Shown piece by piece: positions 34,850 through 48,340 of a stretch of 64,000 bases of DNA. Position numbers and translations under genes: made by a program. Source of the stretch: Cladopsammia gracilis (lineage: Eukaryota; Cnidaria; Anthozoa; Scleractinia; Dendrophylliidae); contig JAJGOT010000448.1 of the NCBI GenBank assembly GCA_022457155.1, positions 471,501-535,500 of the forward strand. The letters are read 5' to 3'. The notes under the pieces are model-generated. The model was not told the DNA's origin and made no database searches. It saw only the letters and a program-made list of their open reading frames with translations. The stretch's first letter is position 1. Every line of letters starts with the position of its first letter.

Positions 34850-37256
34850 TCACACGATGTGATGAAATCTTCATCTCATTCAATTTCAATCTCATTCAAT
34901 TTCACATGAAATCGAAGGGGAAAAACGCGGGCCGTAATTTACAGTACGGCCCTCGAACTCGGTTAGTAAGAGGTATTTAAAATATTATGTGATTTTATTA
35001 TATTTCATTATTCATCAACACGCAAAAAATTGTTCTTAACAAAATCTCAGCCTTGGGTATATTCTTAACATATTCTTAAAATTTCGCCAAGTTCAGCCTC
35101 AATATTCTTATAAAAAAAAGAGTCTAGTAGTTCTCTCACAGTTTCCTATGATCGGTATTAGTTCGTTACTTTCGGCACAAACCGTATAGTGGTGTCTTAC
35201 TATTACGATCTTTAGACCAATAAATGTTCCTTGTTTTGTCGCAAAATATTTTGTTTACATTCCTCTTGATTTCATACTTCCTGTTCCGCAGACAGTACAG
35301 TTCAAACACGCTTAAATGATTCAATGTCGGGTGTATCATGCACAGTTCCGGCCAATAAAGGAACTCCAATTTGAATTGCTCAATAGGTGACAGATTGTGC
35401 TGCTGATAATACGGCTAATGGAATAAAATATTGCATTCAAGTTTTTACTGTATAAAACATAGTTCCTAGAAATTACTAGTTTTGATTTATGGTAATATTT
35501 ATCGACTGATTCATTCTCATTTTATATCGATTACACAAATTTTGCATACGGAAAGCCGCTTAAATTTAGTTGTTAATCTTCCAATAACACCCTATGACGT
35601 AACCTCTTTTTATAAAACGTCATTCAACCTTGTAAATTGATCAAATAGTCTATGAGCATGAGGTCATTTCACGCCCCTCAGGGTAAAATAACTTTCAATA
35701 GACAAAACTACAAACAGGGTTATCGGTATAAATTAATTTTAACTGCGTAGTTGTCTGTGGTTCAGTTTTCAAGGACGGTGTGGTCGAATTATGCATTGAA
35801 GTTGCTTCATACAGGTGCTAAGCATTCACATGACGGGAGTAAATTTTGTTGTGTGATCTACGTCGCGTTTAGTTTGGTAAGTTGGTTCACATTTATACGA
35901 ATTATGTTGTCGAAGTCGAAGCGATCAACATTGTGTCGCTCAACATGAATATACTTGTATGTAAATCTGACTTCACAGTAGAAATTCAGTAATAGACTTG
36001 TGAGCTTACTTAATAAGTTAATGGGATAATCATATGAGCTTAGCCGAAAGGCCAAAGAAGCCCATTTATAAGATATCGATCCTTTATGTCGCGGCAGTTA
36101 CTATGTTTCAATGTTTAAGTCTGTTAATGCAGTGATTAAATTGTGCTCTAATTGTATTCAGTAGAAGTATAACAGATGTAAAACTTATAGTTTCTAAGTA
36201 ATCGATAGACTTCTCTCGGCAGTGGGGTAAACTGAGGGGAAATATAAAGTATTTATTAATACTAATAATAATTCTGCAAAATATACACGAACGCACTTCA
36301 AACCACTTGAGATTTATCAGTCTATTTCTGACTGTCGTTAATTTCGACCTTGGCAAACAGAGCAAATGTAAATGTTCCCAAGTCGCGTGTTGTTAAGCAG
36401 AATTAATTACAAACGCTGGGATGACGGTGTGCCAGTTTTGTTGCAAAAGGACGATATTATTGTGGATCATGCCCCACTGACCATGCAGTTCCATCGAAAT
36501 AACTTGAATCTGCTGATCGAAATCTATTCCTATTGGAGAGCTGTGTGCTGGCATAGTTCAAGCTAATTTGGCCGATTAAGGCTTTTCAGAGACAAACAGT
36601 ACGCCATGTGGTTTAATAGCCGCTACATGGCCATTATTAATTGAAAAGCTAGTAGGGTACTACTCATTTCATGGGGTGTTCTGTTTACTTATTAATACTT
36701 TGCAAAAGGAATGCTGAGATTTTTTTCTCAGTCGGAGGCTGGGAAAGACATTCTCAAATCATTCTATTAAACAAACATGCACATTCCAGCAATTTTTTTT
36801 TTTCTATGGTCATCTGAGTATGATAGTGATAAAAGTGATAAGGATTTCGACAATTAACTGAGCTCGTTGACAATCGCTAACAGGTCTGGGGCCCGTTTCT
36901 CAAAAGTCTTGACGACGTTTGGGGCCCGGAGCTACAAAATTATATAGGATCGACAGCTGCATAGACATGTTTGGTCCGAATTGGAATTTTGCTGCTTAGC
37001 TTCAAAACCAACAAATTTTGAATCTTTAATGTAAACATTGCACATATAATATAAACTAGCTTTCCGGGTCCGAACAATTATCGGAACATTCGGGACAATG
37101 AAGGGAGGAATTTAAATGTCATATTTTCAGTTGCTGATGTTATTTTCCTTGTTGTTGCAGTGCGTGTACCCAGAACTTCAAGAAACGTCTTTGCAAGTGG
37201 GCACTGCTTCGAACAGCAGTAAATATTGCTTTATATAAGTTACAAGATTAAGACTC
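34850..37256. other. Upstream region of the plus-strand GPCR; no further gene recognised
   Basis: AT-rich. A good splice acceptor (TTGTTGTTGCAG, 37149-37160) about 95 bp before the GPCR start suggests that a non-coding 5' exon lies further upstream. Otherwise only short, unrecognised ORFs. Confidence 0.45.
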
Positions 37257-40200
37257 ATGGCCTCACACGATCCCATACATTGGTGGAGTAAAACAGAAAA
37301 ATCAATTCTAGCAGCAACGCTTGGAATAATAATTATTTTTGGACTTTGCGGAAACGTGCTCGTTATAGTCGCAATCCTTCGCTTCAAACGTCTTCGCCGA
37401 TCTTTGAACTGCTACTTGATCTTAAATCTAGCGATCACCGACTTCTTAACAGCATTTCTCCTTATGCCTTACCACTTAGCTACTGTGTTGGATCTTAGTA
37501 TCATTTCAGACAACGGCTTGCTTTGCAAAATCGGCGGAATATTGTCCTATCCGTTCTACATTTGTTCAACTTTGACGCTTGTTATGCTGGCTATCGAAAG
37601 ACACATCGCTGTTATTGATCCATTGAGGTATTTAAGCCGCGTTACAGCGCAAACTATTACAATCATGATTTGCTACTCGTGGTTTCAAGGTGTTCTTTTC
37701 AGTGTTCTGTTTGCCGTGTTCGGCCATATTGAGTTTTCAGTCATTAGCTTGGATTGTGGCGTGACTTGGGAAGGCACTCCGCTATGGCTCAGTGTCCTCG
37801 CTTTGATTTTGAACATCGTTGTACCATTTGTTCTACTGTCGGTTATGAGCGTTCGTGTAATGATTATAGCCAGGAGACAGAAGATGAGAATTGCGATCGA
37901 AACATGTGGTGTAACCCGGACACACAGGAAGAAGAGCATCTTTTCAGGTAAGTTTACAACCGCCGCAGGAGCCGAGACTCTTGACAACCGTTGCTATTGT
38001 TCTGTGTTGCAAGTTCATAGGCGGCGAAGCAGGGTGGGCGAGGGGTGTTGGGGCTAGCGTAGCATAAAATTGGTTTGGCTGAACAGTCTCGTGATCTTTT
38101 CACAAATCGTTTCATCAGGAACGCGGTTGCAGGGGCGTAGCTACTATTACGCACGTACGCACGTGCGTACCTGAAAAAGTGGGAAGAAAAGAAAGATTTG
38201 GGACTTGAGGGTGGGGGGAGGAGGTAGGGGGAGTGTTTGAAAACAGTGATCGTGCGTACATCTGAAAAATTCCTGGCTACGCCCCTGGGTTGGCGAAATA
38301 ATATGTTTTAGGACTTTTATTTTTTTAACACCTCCGGCCTGTGTTTGAGAAGACAATCATCTGCTGGATTTTTTTCTTTTGTTTGCTTGGCTTGGTGTAC
38401 GATGATTGGATAAAATCTTGCAACACAGAAGAAATATCGCTTTAAAATAAAGTTTCAGTACAGTTTATTTCAAAAACGTGTTGTCCACATGTTGATGTAT
38501 TCTCAGTAAGAAAATGTAAACAGTCTTATGAGGGGAAAGCGAAATGCCGCAGAACAATAGAGGATTGCCTAATTCTTACACGCATTGTTACTTAAAGGCA
38601 TACTGAAAATTAATGAAAAGAAAAACTGCACAACGTCATTTCCGAAGCTTTTTTCTAGACATTCCTCGTCGGGTGTCCCTGATCTAGATTTTTTTGCAAA
38701 ACAATTTTACTTGACTTGACGTTGAAACTTGTCTTGACGTTTAAACCCCTCAAAATATCAATGACACTAAACGTTGTCACGCGCCGTAAAATGTTTGCAT
38801 CACTGAAAATTTGAATGATAGCAGGAGCGGATCGTGAAACTACATGTACTTTCATTTCTGCCAGTTTGTCGCAGATATCCCAACTGCGCCAACTTGTTCA
38901 ACAGGGACAAAAAATGGTCGGCAGTTTGATGATCCATTTTGGAGTTTAAATATCGCAGTTGCAGAAAAGTTGGTAAAGGCAGTTCAAGTATAGCCAATTC
39001 ATATAGCGTGATTAACTAACTATAATTTAAAGCTAATTTTGGCCATTGCAATCATGCGCCAATATATGATACAGATATTTAACATATTACCAACAATTTC
39101 TAATCTTTATATCCAAACTTGATTGTATGAAATATTTGAAATGAGAAGAATCACAAATTTCGTAAAGGTCACAACTAAATGAGTACAAGATAAATATATT
39201 AAAGGCCGTTTACACGACAGAAACAATGGGTACGGATCTGTCATGAAAGGAGTACGGACCTCACATTTTCGCCTGTGTAAACTATGCGTACCATGTCTTT
39301 TGGGATTGGTCCGGACCCATGTTGTTTCAGGTTTTGGGGCCATAGACATCTTTGGCCCCCAAAACAGGAAAAACATCGGGTCCGACCAGTTTCTTCATTT
39401 CTTACGTCAGCTTGCATAATAACTTCCCTGATCGCACGCGCAGTAAAAATCCGCTTATCTCTGGGGACTAAAAATTGGTCCGGTCCTCCAAAAAGTGTAG
39501 TGTAAACGCAATCTTCCAAACTTGGTCCTTTGGCCTTTTTTTGACCCACTTGTAGTAAAACATTATCCGTGTAAACGGCTAAAATTATGGGGTTCGTACC
39601 AGTTTTTTGACGAGTCCGTACCCGATTTTTCTGCCGTGTTGGCGGCCTTTATAAAGCATTCTCTTGCAATTTGCGTCAAGACACTTGTCGCCATGTTTTC
39701 CGGTTGCTATGGTCTCCAGCCAATATTTAACGTATCATTTATAATCAATGGTTGTTAATATAGATGCAATATACGTGCTTGCATTTTTCACATTTTTTCA
39801 ATGAATCCTGCGTCATCTTTACAATGATGTTCTTTTAGACTGTTTTTTTTTCATCACGCAATAACCTTCACAATGGACTTAACATCGTTTTACTATCCGT
39901 TTTCGCAATTGATCTGATGCCATTCACCAAAAAGCCTAAAAAGATTATCTTAAATGTTAATGTGGAAGTATCTTCCATTTTTGTACGAGCAGAGAACCCA
40001 AAAAAATAAACAACAACAGAATTTCTTAAACTAAGTGCTAATGTTTTAATGGCATTTCTGATGTCCATAATTTCGACCACTACCTGCCGAGTTTGAGCAT
40101 GTGAGTGGCTGCTCAGCGTCCATGCAGGTGCTCTGTATAAATGCTGATAAAATCACTAGTTCACTAGTCAAGTCGTTCAAAGTCTCAATCCCACCCGTTA

Positions 40201-40721
40201 ATGTTTAAATACCCTACTAATGAACACCACAGACACGTCAAATACCCAGGATATGCCCGGGAGTGGAGGGGTGAATTGTGAATACACGACTTTGAATATC
40301 CATATCTTAGTTAATACTCTTTTAATCTCTTGCAGGGTTGGAAGGTAAAGCAACTGCTGCCATACTAGTGGTGATATTTGTATTTCTTATTCTCTGGATT
40401 CCATTCCTGATCACACGTGGACTCATGGCATTCAATGACATTAACATACCTCCCATAATCACCACTTCAGTTGTATGGATCCTACATTTAAACTCTGTTG
40501 TCAACGTTATCATTTACACACTGCGCAGGGCTGACTACAGACGAGCCTTCGTGGCTGTCATACGTTGTACGTCGTTATCGCGGTCAAACGATATAGAGCA
40601 TACTTTGACTTTGACTAACAGAACAGATAATCACGATCGAGTTACTTTGCGAAGGTCCAATGCAGACAATATATCTGTGGACATCAGAAACTCTAATTCT
40701 ACAATACCAGCAGTTTCCTAA
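37257..40721 (+). CDS. Class A GPCR, two exons, amine-receptor-like
   Basis: Exon 1 is 37257-37947 and exon 2 is 40336-40721 (stop TAA). The donor CAG|GTAAGT and acceptor TTGCAG join in phase (G completes GGG), giving about 358 aa. Visible motifs: TM1 GNVLVIVAIL; TM2 LNLAITDFLTAFLLMPYHLA; Cys 3.25 present (LCKIGG); TM3 ends AIERHIAV, an ERH triplet instead of DRY; an ECL2 Cys (SLDCGVTW); TM6 LILWIPFLITRG; TM7 NSVVNVIIY, where Pro of NPxxY is Val; a basic helix 8 (LRRADYRRAF). The intron falls in ICL3 between TM5 and TM6. Position 3.32 is Ser, so a classical amine ligand is unlikely. It is a plasma-membrane receptor; ligand and G protein unknown. The 2.4-kb intron contains two MITEs. Confidence 0.88.
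38130..38287. mobile_element. hAT-like MITE with 5-bp target duplication GGTTG (GPCR intron)
   Basis: The ends CAGGGGCGTAGCTA and TGGCTACGCCCCTG are flanked by GGTTG on both sides (38125-38129, 38288-38292). Inner dyads are built on ACGCACGTGCGTAC. Same terminal style and target size as 11264-11434. Confidence 0.8.
39200..39651. mobile_element. ~450-bp MITE with TIR AAAGGCCGTTTACACG (GPCR intron)
   Basis: The left end AAAGGCCGTTTACACGACAG and the right end CTGCCGTGTTGGCGGCCTTT are inverted. Inner phrases (GTACGGA, GTGTAAAC, TGGTCCG) recur in both orientations. No transposase, and open frames across it are chance. Confidence 0.65.
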
Positions 40722-41361
40722 GAAAAATATAAATACCGTTTCAATTGCACACAAGTGCAGTTTGAACGATAATCCGTTCACATCCATGGAATATCTTATG
40801 CGCATTTAGTCGCATCAGAGAGATATCAGAACTTATAACTTTTACTTCCGTGAAGTCGCATTCAATAATGGTCTGCCCATGAAATCCTTACGTGGGACCA
40901 GTCAAATGAAAGGCATTGAGCAATAATTTCATTGCAAGTGCTGTTAAATTGCTTTTCACTGTTTTACAACATGAAATACCTTTTTGGGACTGTAACATTT
41001 ACTGACTCATAACTCAGGTACTCGTGTCAGAACACTTATCAGTTTCCTTATGTGGCATTCCAATGGATGGTCACAATTCGTTTTAGAGGGTACAAAAAGG
41101 AATCCTTTTGCCATTTTAGGCCGCTATCAAAACGATGTCTGCATTTGTATCTTAAACACAGTGGGGCCTGTAATCTTCGGGAATAAATAATAAATGAATT
41201 TATGAAGGTCCGTAATGTTATACTTGCATTAAAGTTACACATTTCAAAGGGGACAGACTTCAAATAAATGTCTTCAGACTTCAAATAAATGTCTTCAGAC
41301 TTCAAATAAATGTCTTCAGACTTCAAATAAATGTCGCAGCTAACATATCTGCATGGATTTC

Positions 41362-41395
<34 letters not shown>

Positions 41396-42954
41396 ACGTG
41401 TGTGCAATTCCACAATTGGTTCGGCTGAATCAAATCATATACCAATTGCAGAACATTTTAGGAGGAGCCACTCACAGTGTGAGCGCAGTAACTGACAAGA
41501 CACATTAGAAAGGAAAACAACGCAAAAGAAATGTAGTACGTTAAATAACGAACTTAGTCAACTAAATGCTCGATTACGCATTTTTTTCGCCAATCGTATT
41601 GTAAAGGGATAAAACCTGCAAAGTCAGCAAAACGACATTTCAACGACCATAGGGCGAAGCTCGAAAAATAGGGAGTTTAAGCAACCAGGATGGCAAGGAA
41701 AACGCCACTGAAAACAAAAACAAAATCGCGCTTTGTAGTTATGCCAATTTGTTTTATTTCTCCAATTAACTGAATTGTCCAAGAAATGAATTCACAGGGT
41801 CTGCCATCAAGTTAAAATAGATAAAGTAAAATTAATCGTCGTGTGTTCACGTTCTCCACAAAACCTATAATTTGATCATTTGGCCGCCTTTGTTGATTTG
41901 GAAGGAACGGTAAAGAAATGTACCAAAATGTGAAATTGTTTTCGCTTATTTCATCCACTATTTTGTGCCATTCTGGCTGCCGACTCCGTCTTTGAACGAA
42001 GATTAGATAGGATGTGTACTATGTCTGGACCAGGCAATTTTTATACAACAACATGGAAAGCAAGGGTACACTGAACGATATTGGCAATAAATGTTTCTTT
42101 TTATTGGCAGATGAAAGTTTAACTGAAATTGCTTCACACATGGACTCATATTATCAATCAATCATTCAAGCAGTCAATCAATCGATCAATCAATCAATCA
42201 ATCAATCAATCAGTCAAGGAAACTACATTGTAATATGCGACTAAAAAGGCTTCACTACTATTAAACACAGGCTTCCACGAGCCAACTCGTGGATACAAAA
42301 ATAAACGCTCTCTCTAAATAACAGGTTCTTCACTTAAAAAAAAGAATATGGTATATATTTATATTTAACGCTTAGAGGACAGATCCATATTAAAGTTGAC
42401 TTTAAGCGGCAACAATGCAGTAAATGACTTTAATTACGAAAAATGCAATAGATTTTTGGAGTAATATGGAGTTTTGATAAAGAATGCCAACTTCTTCAAA
42501 TTTCCGTTAATCCTATTTAGACTGGGAGGGCCTTCATAACTTTTTTGCAATATGAAATCAAACGCCATCAAACTTCGTGACTTTTCCTAACACTTATCTG
42601 GCAACAATTTGGTATGACATGACGTTTTATTGATCACGTGAATTGATGTTTCTATGACAACAAAATTTGAAATTTGCATTTTTCCTCCTATTTCAAACAA
42701 TGCATATTGTCTGACGCTAAGACATATAAGACATAAATTTGGTTTATTCATGAAAGAACTCAAAATGCGAAACAATTTTTTAAGCTTATTGTTGTTCATA
42801 TTCGTTTGCAATAAATTATAGTTATTGTTATCGTTGGATTGACGTTGTTTTTGTTACGCAACGCATTCGTAACAAAATTAATTTAAAACATTACACAACG
42901 TTTACAGCTGAGTACGTGATGAAGCGAGTGAGTGAACAAAAATTTCCATATCTG
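40722..42954. other. Downstream of the GPCR: small tandem repeats, no gene recognised
   Basis: Contains four copies of a 21-bp repeat (41254-41337) and a (TCAA)n microsatellite (42157-42215). AATAAATAATAAA near 41183 could serve as a polyadenylation signal for the GPCR, about 460 bp after its stop. No other coding region recognised. Confidence 0.4.
41254..41337. repeat. 21-bp tandem repeat, four copies
   Basis: CAGACTTCAAATAAATGTCT plus one T, repeated at 41254, 41275, 41296 and 41317; the first three are identical and the last differs only in its final two bases. Very recent amplification. Confidence 0.9.
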
Positions 42955-44170
42955 TCTCCGTCAGCGATAACCCGTTTATAACGCTTCGCGTATTCACGTG
43001 TTCAAAATGTCCAGAAGCCAAGATGGCGGATCCAAGGTGGCGGCTGTGCAGAACCAATTACGCAATTCCCACGTCATATAACGTCATCGCTCCATTGTAC
43101 GGACCGCAAAGGAAACAGTTTTGGACGTACCATGTACCCTGTAGGTTTCATTGTCATAACGTTAATGCTCTTGATGTTATAAGGGGGAGGGGGTCACAAT
43201 GTGCCTCCCCCCAGGGGCTAACGCTCCCGGTAATACTGGTTGAGAAATCTGGCGCCAACAGTCAAAGAATCGATACGTAGATAATTCTCAATGCATATTT
43301 GATTCACGCTAACATATGTTTTATTGGTTTAGCGTTTCAAACCAAAATGTGGACCTTATTCCTCCGAGACCGACCGATTTCTCGCTGGCTTCATAATTGG
43401 AAACATTTATCGTGCTATAGCGTTTACTTAAGTCTTGAAAAAAAAAATCATTCGAAATCCACAGATCGGTACGTTTTAATATTCCATACTGAGTTTGAAG
43501 TCAAACACAAACACACACACATTTATATATATGCATTGTGTGAAGAGACAACTTGATGACGCAATACACTGGGGAATTACAAAAAAATAGGTTAACAGCA
43601 TAGTGATTGCAGGAGTGAAAATTTGCATATTTGCCTGTGCACCGTTCATGATAACCCGTTCATTACGTTTCGCGTAATCACGAGTGCAAAATTACAAATG
43701 TTAACAACATTAAATAGCTAAAATTTATCTAAGACCAATTACATAATTAATATAGATGGATTAATATTTTGAAAACTATTTACAGCTGATTATGTCTATT
43801 TTGAAAATTGTGGCGCTTTTCTAAGATGAAAGCGATCGAAGATGACGGATCCAAGATGGCGGACCAAGATGGCGGACCAAGATGGCGGCCATCCATAATC
43901 ATGAGGAAATTCCTCGGTCATGTCACGTCATTACGTCACAGATTTCATATCCTAGAAGTGATGGAGATATACGGCTTCCGTCCCTCCTAGTCACGGAAGA
44001 TAAAAAACGTCCGGCATCAGGATAGGGTTAAGAAAGAAATAAACCTCAATATATGCATATTAAATATTAATTTAACGAATTATAACTTACTAATAATTTA
44101 TAAACCAGCTAAAAAGTTAAACAATGGTCACACGACACACCTTCGCGATATGGCTAATGTCTTATGCATG
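42955..44170. repeat. Two adjacent copies of a CCAAGATGGCGG-containing dispersed repeat
   Basis: GATAACCCGTTTATAACGCT (42966) and GATAACCCGTTCATTACGTT (43650) start parallel blocks, each followed by TCGCGTA, TCACG, and then GGATCCAAGATGGCGG-type text (43024 and 43848, the latter with CCAAGATGGCGGA in tandem) plus ACGTCAT. A third copy is at 51690-52010, sharing CAATGGTCACA, CGCGATATGGC and ATGCATGC-like tails with 44130-44170. Family unknown. Confidence 0.65.
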
Positions 44171-44204
44171 CTCTTACCAAACCAAACACTATTTTAAAAC
44201 TGTT

Positions 44205-44860
44205 TTTAATGTATTTTGAAAAGCTATTTTTAATCTATTTTTGAAAACTGTATTTTTAAGTATTTTTTGGCAATTTTTTTCGATGCTTAAACCTGTTTAA
44301 AACGATAATGAAATATATTTCTAAAAACTTTTTAAAGTGTAGTTTTGATGCATTCAGATCCACAGAAACGTTTTAAAATATATTTGAAATTGGTTTTAAC
44401 ACTTTCAAAAATAGTGGAAAATTAGCGTCAAAACAGTTTACAAATTTTTGAAAAAAAACACCTTATAAATTCTCAAACTATTTGCAAACTGTTTGAAAAG
44501 CCATTTTGAATGTACTTGTACTCTAAATACGTTTAAAATTCCTGCTTAAAATATAGTTTTTAAGTAGCTTTTTGACTTATTTTAACGATGTTTAAACCTG
44601 TTGAAAACAATATTGTAACACATTTTTGAAGTAGTGGAAAATTAGCATCAAAATGGTTTACAAATTTAAAAAAAATAACACGTTATAAATTCTCAAACTA
44701 TTTGCAAACTGTTTGAAAAGCCATTTTGAATGTATTTGTATTGAAAATACGTTTAAAAATCTTGCTTAAAATATAGTTTTTTAAGTAGTTTTTGACTTAT
44801 TTTAGCGATGTTTAAACCTGTTTAAAACACAATTGTAATATATTTGAAACGCCTCTATAT
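44205..44860. repeat. 220-bp tandem repeat, two full units plus a partial
   Basis: TAGTGGAAAATTAGC starts at 44412 and again at 44632. The 220-bp units share AAATTCTCAAACTATTTGCA, AACTGTTTGAAAAGCCATTT and GATGTTTAAACCTGTT. A partial, more diverged unit precedes at about 44205-44330. Very AT-rich. Confidence 0.85.
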
Positions 44861-46049
44861 TTCTTGAATGGAGAAAATGGGTGATGTTTCAAAATATGTT
44901 ATAAATAATAGTATCGGGTTTAAGGGCCTTTCAAACTACCGTGAAAATATACTGAAAATAGATTTTAAAAACAACATGGGCAATGAATGGTTTATTCATA
45001 ATTATGTCTGTCAAAATACAATAAAAAAATATATTTGAAATAGTTTCTAATTTCCTTACTTATTTTGGTCCTTTCAAAATTAATATAATTGATAATTTAT
45101 ATTACTATACTGGTAATTTAATTTGTATACTAATAATTTATATCATCATGAAAACCAAATCCGTGAACTTATTACTGGTCTAAATTCTTGATCATGCAAT
45201 TATTCGCAATCATGACCATTCAATTTGATTCACGAATTCTATTCCTTGATTCTGGATTTCGATTTTTGTTCAATACGAAAATTATGATGCTTGAAGATGT
45301 TTTTTGGCACCTTGATAAATATGCTTCGTATCGAAATTTTTTTAGCAGTCAAGTAGGAAAATGATATACATCTTGACTACTTGTATTTTTTTTGTGGAAA
45401 TGAAAGTTACTGTGCACCTCCCAGATGAAATCCAAACATTAAAGGGAAACCGAGCACATACTCAGCATCACATTCAAAAGTTTAGTTTCAAACAACCTAT
45501 ACTCGCGAATCCACACGTATCATTCAGATATTTTGTGTGGTAAGAAGTAAGGAACATTTGCATAGTCAAATCAAAATATTTGAACTTCTAATGCAATAAT
45601 TTAGGGCACGTTCAATTCACCATTTTCCAGAATAAGTGTAAACAGAATAGTCTTTGAGAATTGGTTATTCAGGCACACTTGCTTTGCAAATCTGTTAAAA
45701 CATGTTTATGATACGACAGTAGCAGAATTAAGTTAAGTGTTCTAGTGGCTCCCAAATCTCAAAGAATGTGATATTTCGTGACCATTCTGCATATTCCTAC
45801 TTCAGAATCAGTCAATCGGACGTACCCTTATCCTTGTGAATCAGCCATGTTATGCATCCTGGGCCTGCTGGGCCTTTTTTCCCTTCATTTGCACATACTT
45901 TTGTGCAGAGAAACATTAATAGAATGTACTTACTAATCAAAGTTAATTGAAATAAAAAGAATGCACAACAATAAACAATATTGTGGGTAATTTCCACTGG
46001 TAAGTGATAACGATGAAACAATTCCCCAGGATGGTAATTTTTTGCCGCC
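44861..46049. other. AT-rich intergenic stretch, nothing recognised
   Basis: No coding region, RNA gene or repeat family could be supported on either strand. Confidence 0.4.
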
Positions 46050-46268
46050 ATTTTTCGCGGTCTTCTCACCTCGGCTAGCCGGGTAACCCGGCATGAACCG
46101 TTTACATGGCAAAAAGATAGCCCCCCTGGAAGGGTGCTTCGGGAAGGTGGGTTACCCTTTCTAACATGTAAATGCTTCAATGCATTTTCTAAAGAAACAT
46201 ATGAACAGTTGGCTCTCCCCGGCTAGCTCGGTAAGCCGGGGCACCCCATCCATGTAAACATGCCCTTA
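46050..46268. repeat. Hairpin-rich dispersed-type repeat (CGGCTAGCCGGGTAACCCGG)
   Basis: CGGCTAGCCGGGTAACCCGG at about 46070 resembles CCCCGGCTAGCTCGGTAAGC plus CGGGG at about 46217, each followed by CAT.AAC..TTTACATG-like phrases. The block ends at ATGTAAACATGCCCTTA. Probably an eroded MITE; its left end was not identified. Confidence 0.45.
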
Positions 46269-46435
46269 GTGTCTAGGCACTTACATGCATTCCAATTTGG
46301 AAGCTCACGAATTAGGATGTTACTTTAAATTTTTGAGATGGGATTTTTATGTTATGCATGCATTTACAATCATGTGAATGAGCATTAACATTAGCTGGTT
46401 GTACTTTTGAGACTCAGATCTAAGATGCCTATATC

Positions 46436-47350
46436 TGTGATGGACAACACTTTCTCACAAGTCTTGCAAACCATAGACTTTAGACATTAAATCACAACCT
46501 GAGAAATTTAACGACCGTAGCACTTCCAAAGCGATGACAAACTTCAGCCAATACTTGTAAGTATTTATCTACACGAGAATCAAGTAGTACATAAAGATGC
46601 ATAAACAATGTCTTATTTAATTTATCGAGTCATTTGCGAGAACACTTCTGTACAACTCTACAAGAGCTATCCGTTTTGTCAAAAAGTATACCATACATGC
46701 ACCAGAAATCACAAAAAAGCCTTCTGAAGAAACAGAATACAACGTCAAATCACAACTACAACAATCCTGTCGGCTCGATTACAAGAGCCAATGAGAAAAC
46801 AAAACATTTGATCCTCCCCAGGAATACAAAAGCCACAAATATTTCATTTTCAACTGAATGGTTTCATATCATTCTACAAGACATTTACACATGGTAGCAA
46901 CTGACGATGTTCGCCAAAGAACCGAAACTCGAGCCTTGCTTAAGGGCATTAAATTGTCTCATTTGTTGCTTAAGGAAATAACGTAAGAATTTACCAGCAT
47001 CTGTGAGATTTACAAAACAGCAACCATGCTGCAGATTATCTGTAAAATCAAACGATATTACAAAACAGCAGAGGTTAATCCTAGCTCAACTACACACTAC
47101 TCAACTGCAGAACTAACTAAGGAGCTAAAAATAACTTCAAGAAATCATGATTTCATTGCAGTTGAATTGTAGACTACAGCATTTTGAGACATGGATGTAA
47201 CATGGATGTGATGGGAGTCACTTTCTCACAAGTCTTGCACACCGCAGTCTTTAGACATTAAGCCACGGCCTGAGAAATGTAACGACCCTAGCACTTTCAA
47301 AGCGATAACAAACTTTACCCGATAGGTACATGTATTTATCGTGCAACAAA
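46436..47350. repeat. Diverged direct repeat of ~145 bp, 770 bp apart
   Basis: ACTTTCTCACAAGTCTTGCA, then TTTAGACATTAA.CCAC and CTGAGAAAT.TAACGACC.T, occurs at 46436-46580 and 47206-47350 with about 85% identity by eye. Whether these are duplicated non-coding exons or a dispersed element cannot be told. I see no convincing ORF. Confidence 0.6.
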
Positions 47351-48077
47351 AGTGAGCCAAAGACACCGCAATATATGCCAATAGAGCTACACGTAGCACC
47401 GACCACCGGCATAAAGAAATAAAAATGATTCTAACGACACTCTGGACAGCATGAAATCCTCCTATCAATTTGAGAGATAATCTGCCAATCAAAAGGTCAA
47501 TAATGAATATCATCGAAGAGATCAAAATATACTACAGTAAATTCTCTCTGAAATCTTACTGGGAAAGCTTTATGCTTTAGGCTTTTTAAATGCTTTATTG
47601 CAACGAGTGGGAGTCGTGTTTAGCCTGTCTAGTATTATACTACCATCTATGATTTTTTGACAGTGCTCGATCATCCTGCTGCAATGCATGAGATTACATC
47701 TGGATGCACGTGGCACAGCACTACTACATGAGGATCACATGATATGCTTGTTGTAGAAGATGCTAAGTTTTTTCCTTGTCCCCCAAAGACAAAAGTTAGG
47801 TGACTGTGGCACCTGGGTCAGTAGTGTAGCAGCTCTCAGAAACCACCATTTTCATTGTTGTTTTTTCTATTGTTCTCTCGAAGGGTATCGAACCAATGGT
47901 GTGAGACCTTACGAGAGGTACTACATCGCCCACCTGGGTAATGGTGGCTGTAGAAGTTTGCTGAATAATGAAGCATAATTCTTTGAACTTGAATTAAGCT
48001 TAAAATAAAAGCCAAAAATATATACAGTGCAACTGTATATACATGTATATATATGTTGTGGTTCAATTTTTTCTTTG

Positions 48078-48199
48078 GTTTAAAATTTTCCAAACCAGTT
48101 TAGTTTTTATTTTTCTTTGTCTCAGATTCATTATCATATTCTGAGACAAAGGAAAACAAAAATCAAACTGGTTTGAAAATGTTTAAACTATAGAAAAAA
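48078..48199. repeat. Inverted repeat (AAACCAGTTTAGTTTTTATT stem)
   Basis: AAACCAGTTTAGTTTTTATT, then TTTCTTTGTCTCAGA, is complementary to TCTGAGACAAAGGAAA then ACAAAAATCAAACTGGTTT. The loop is about 10 bp (TTCATTATCA). A simple hairpin element. Confidence 0.65.
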
Positions 48200-48340
48200 T
48201 AATCAGAATATATACATGTATACAAACATGTATACATAATTTTTAGGAATGACACAAGCAAGCTAAGAAATATGCCTGCAAGAACAATAACTTACCCAGC
48301 TTTCTTAATGAACATTAAATTAAAATTAAATTAAGGAGTA

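Noticed and set aside
47226..47525. Hydrophobic 99-aa frame as a membrane protein gene
   Set aside because: It overlaps a diverged direct repeat without codon-like conservation and has no recognised family.
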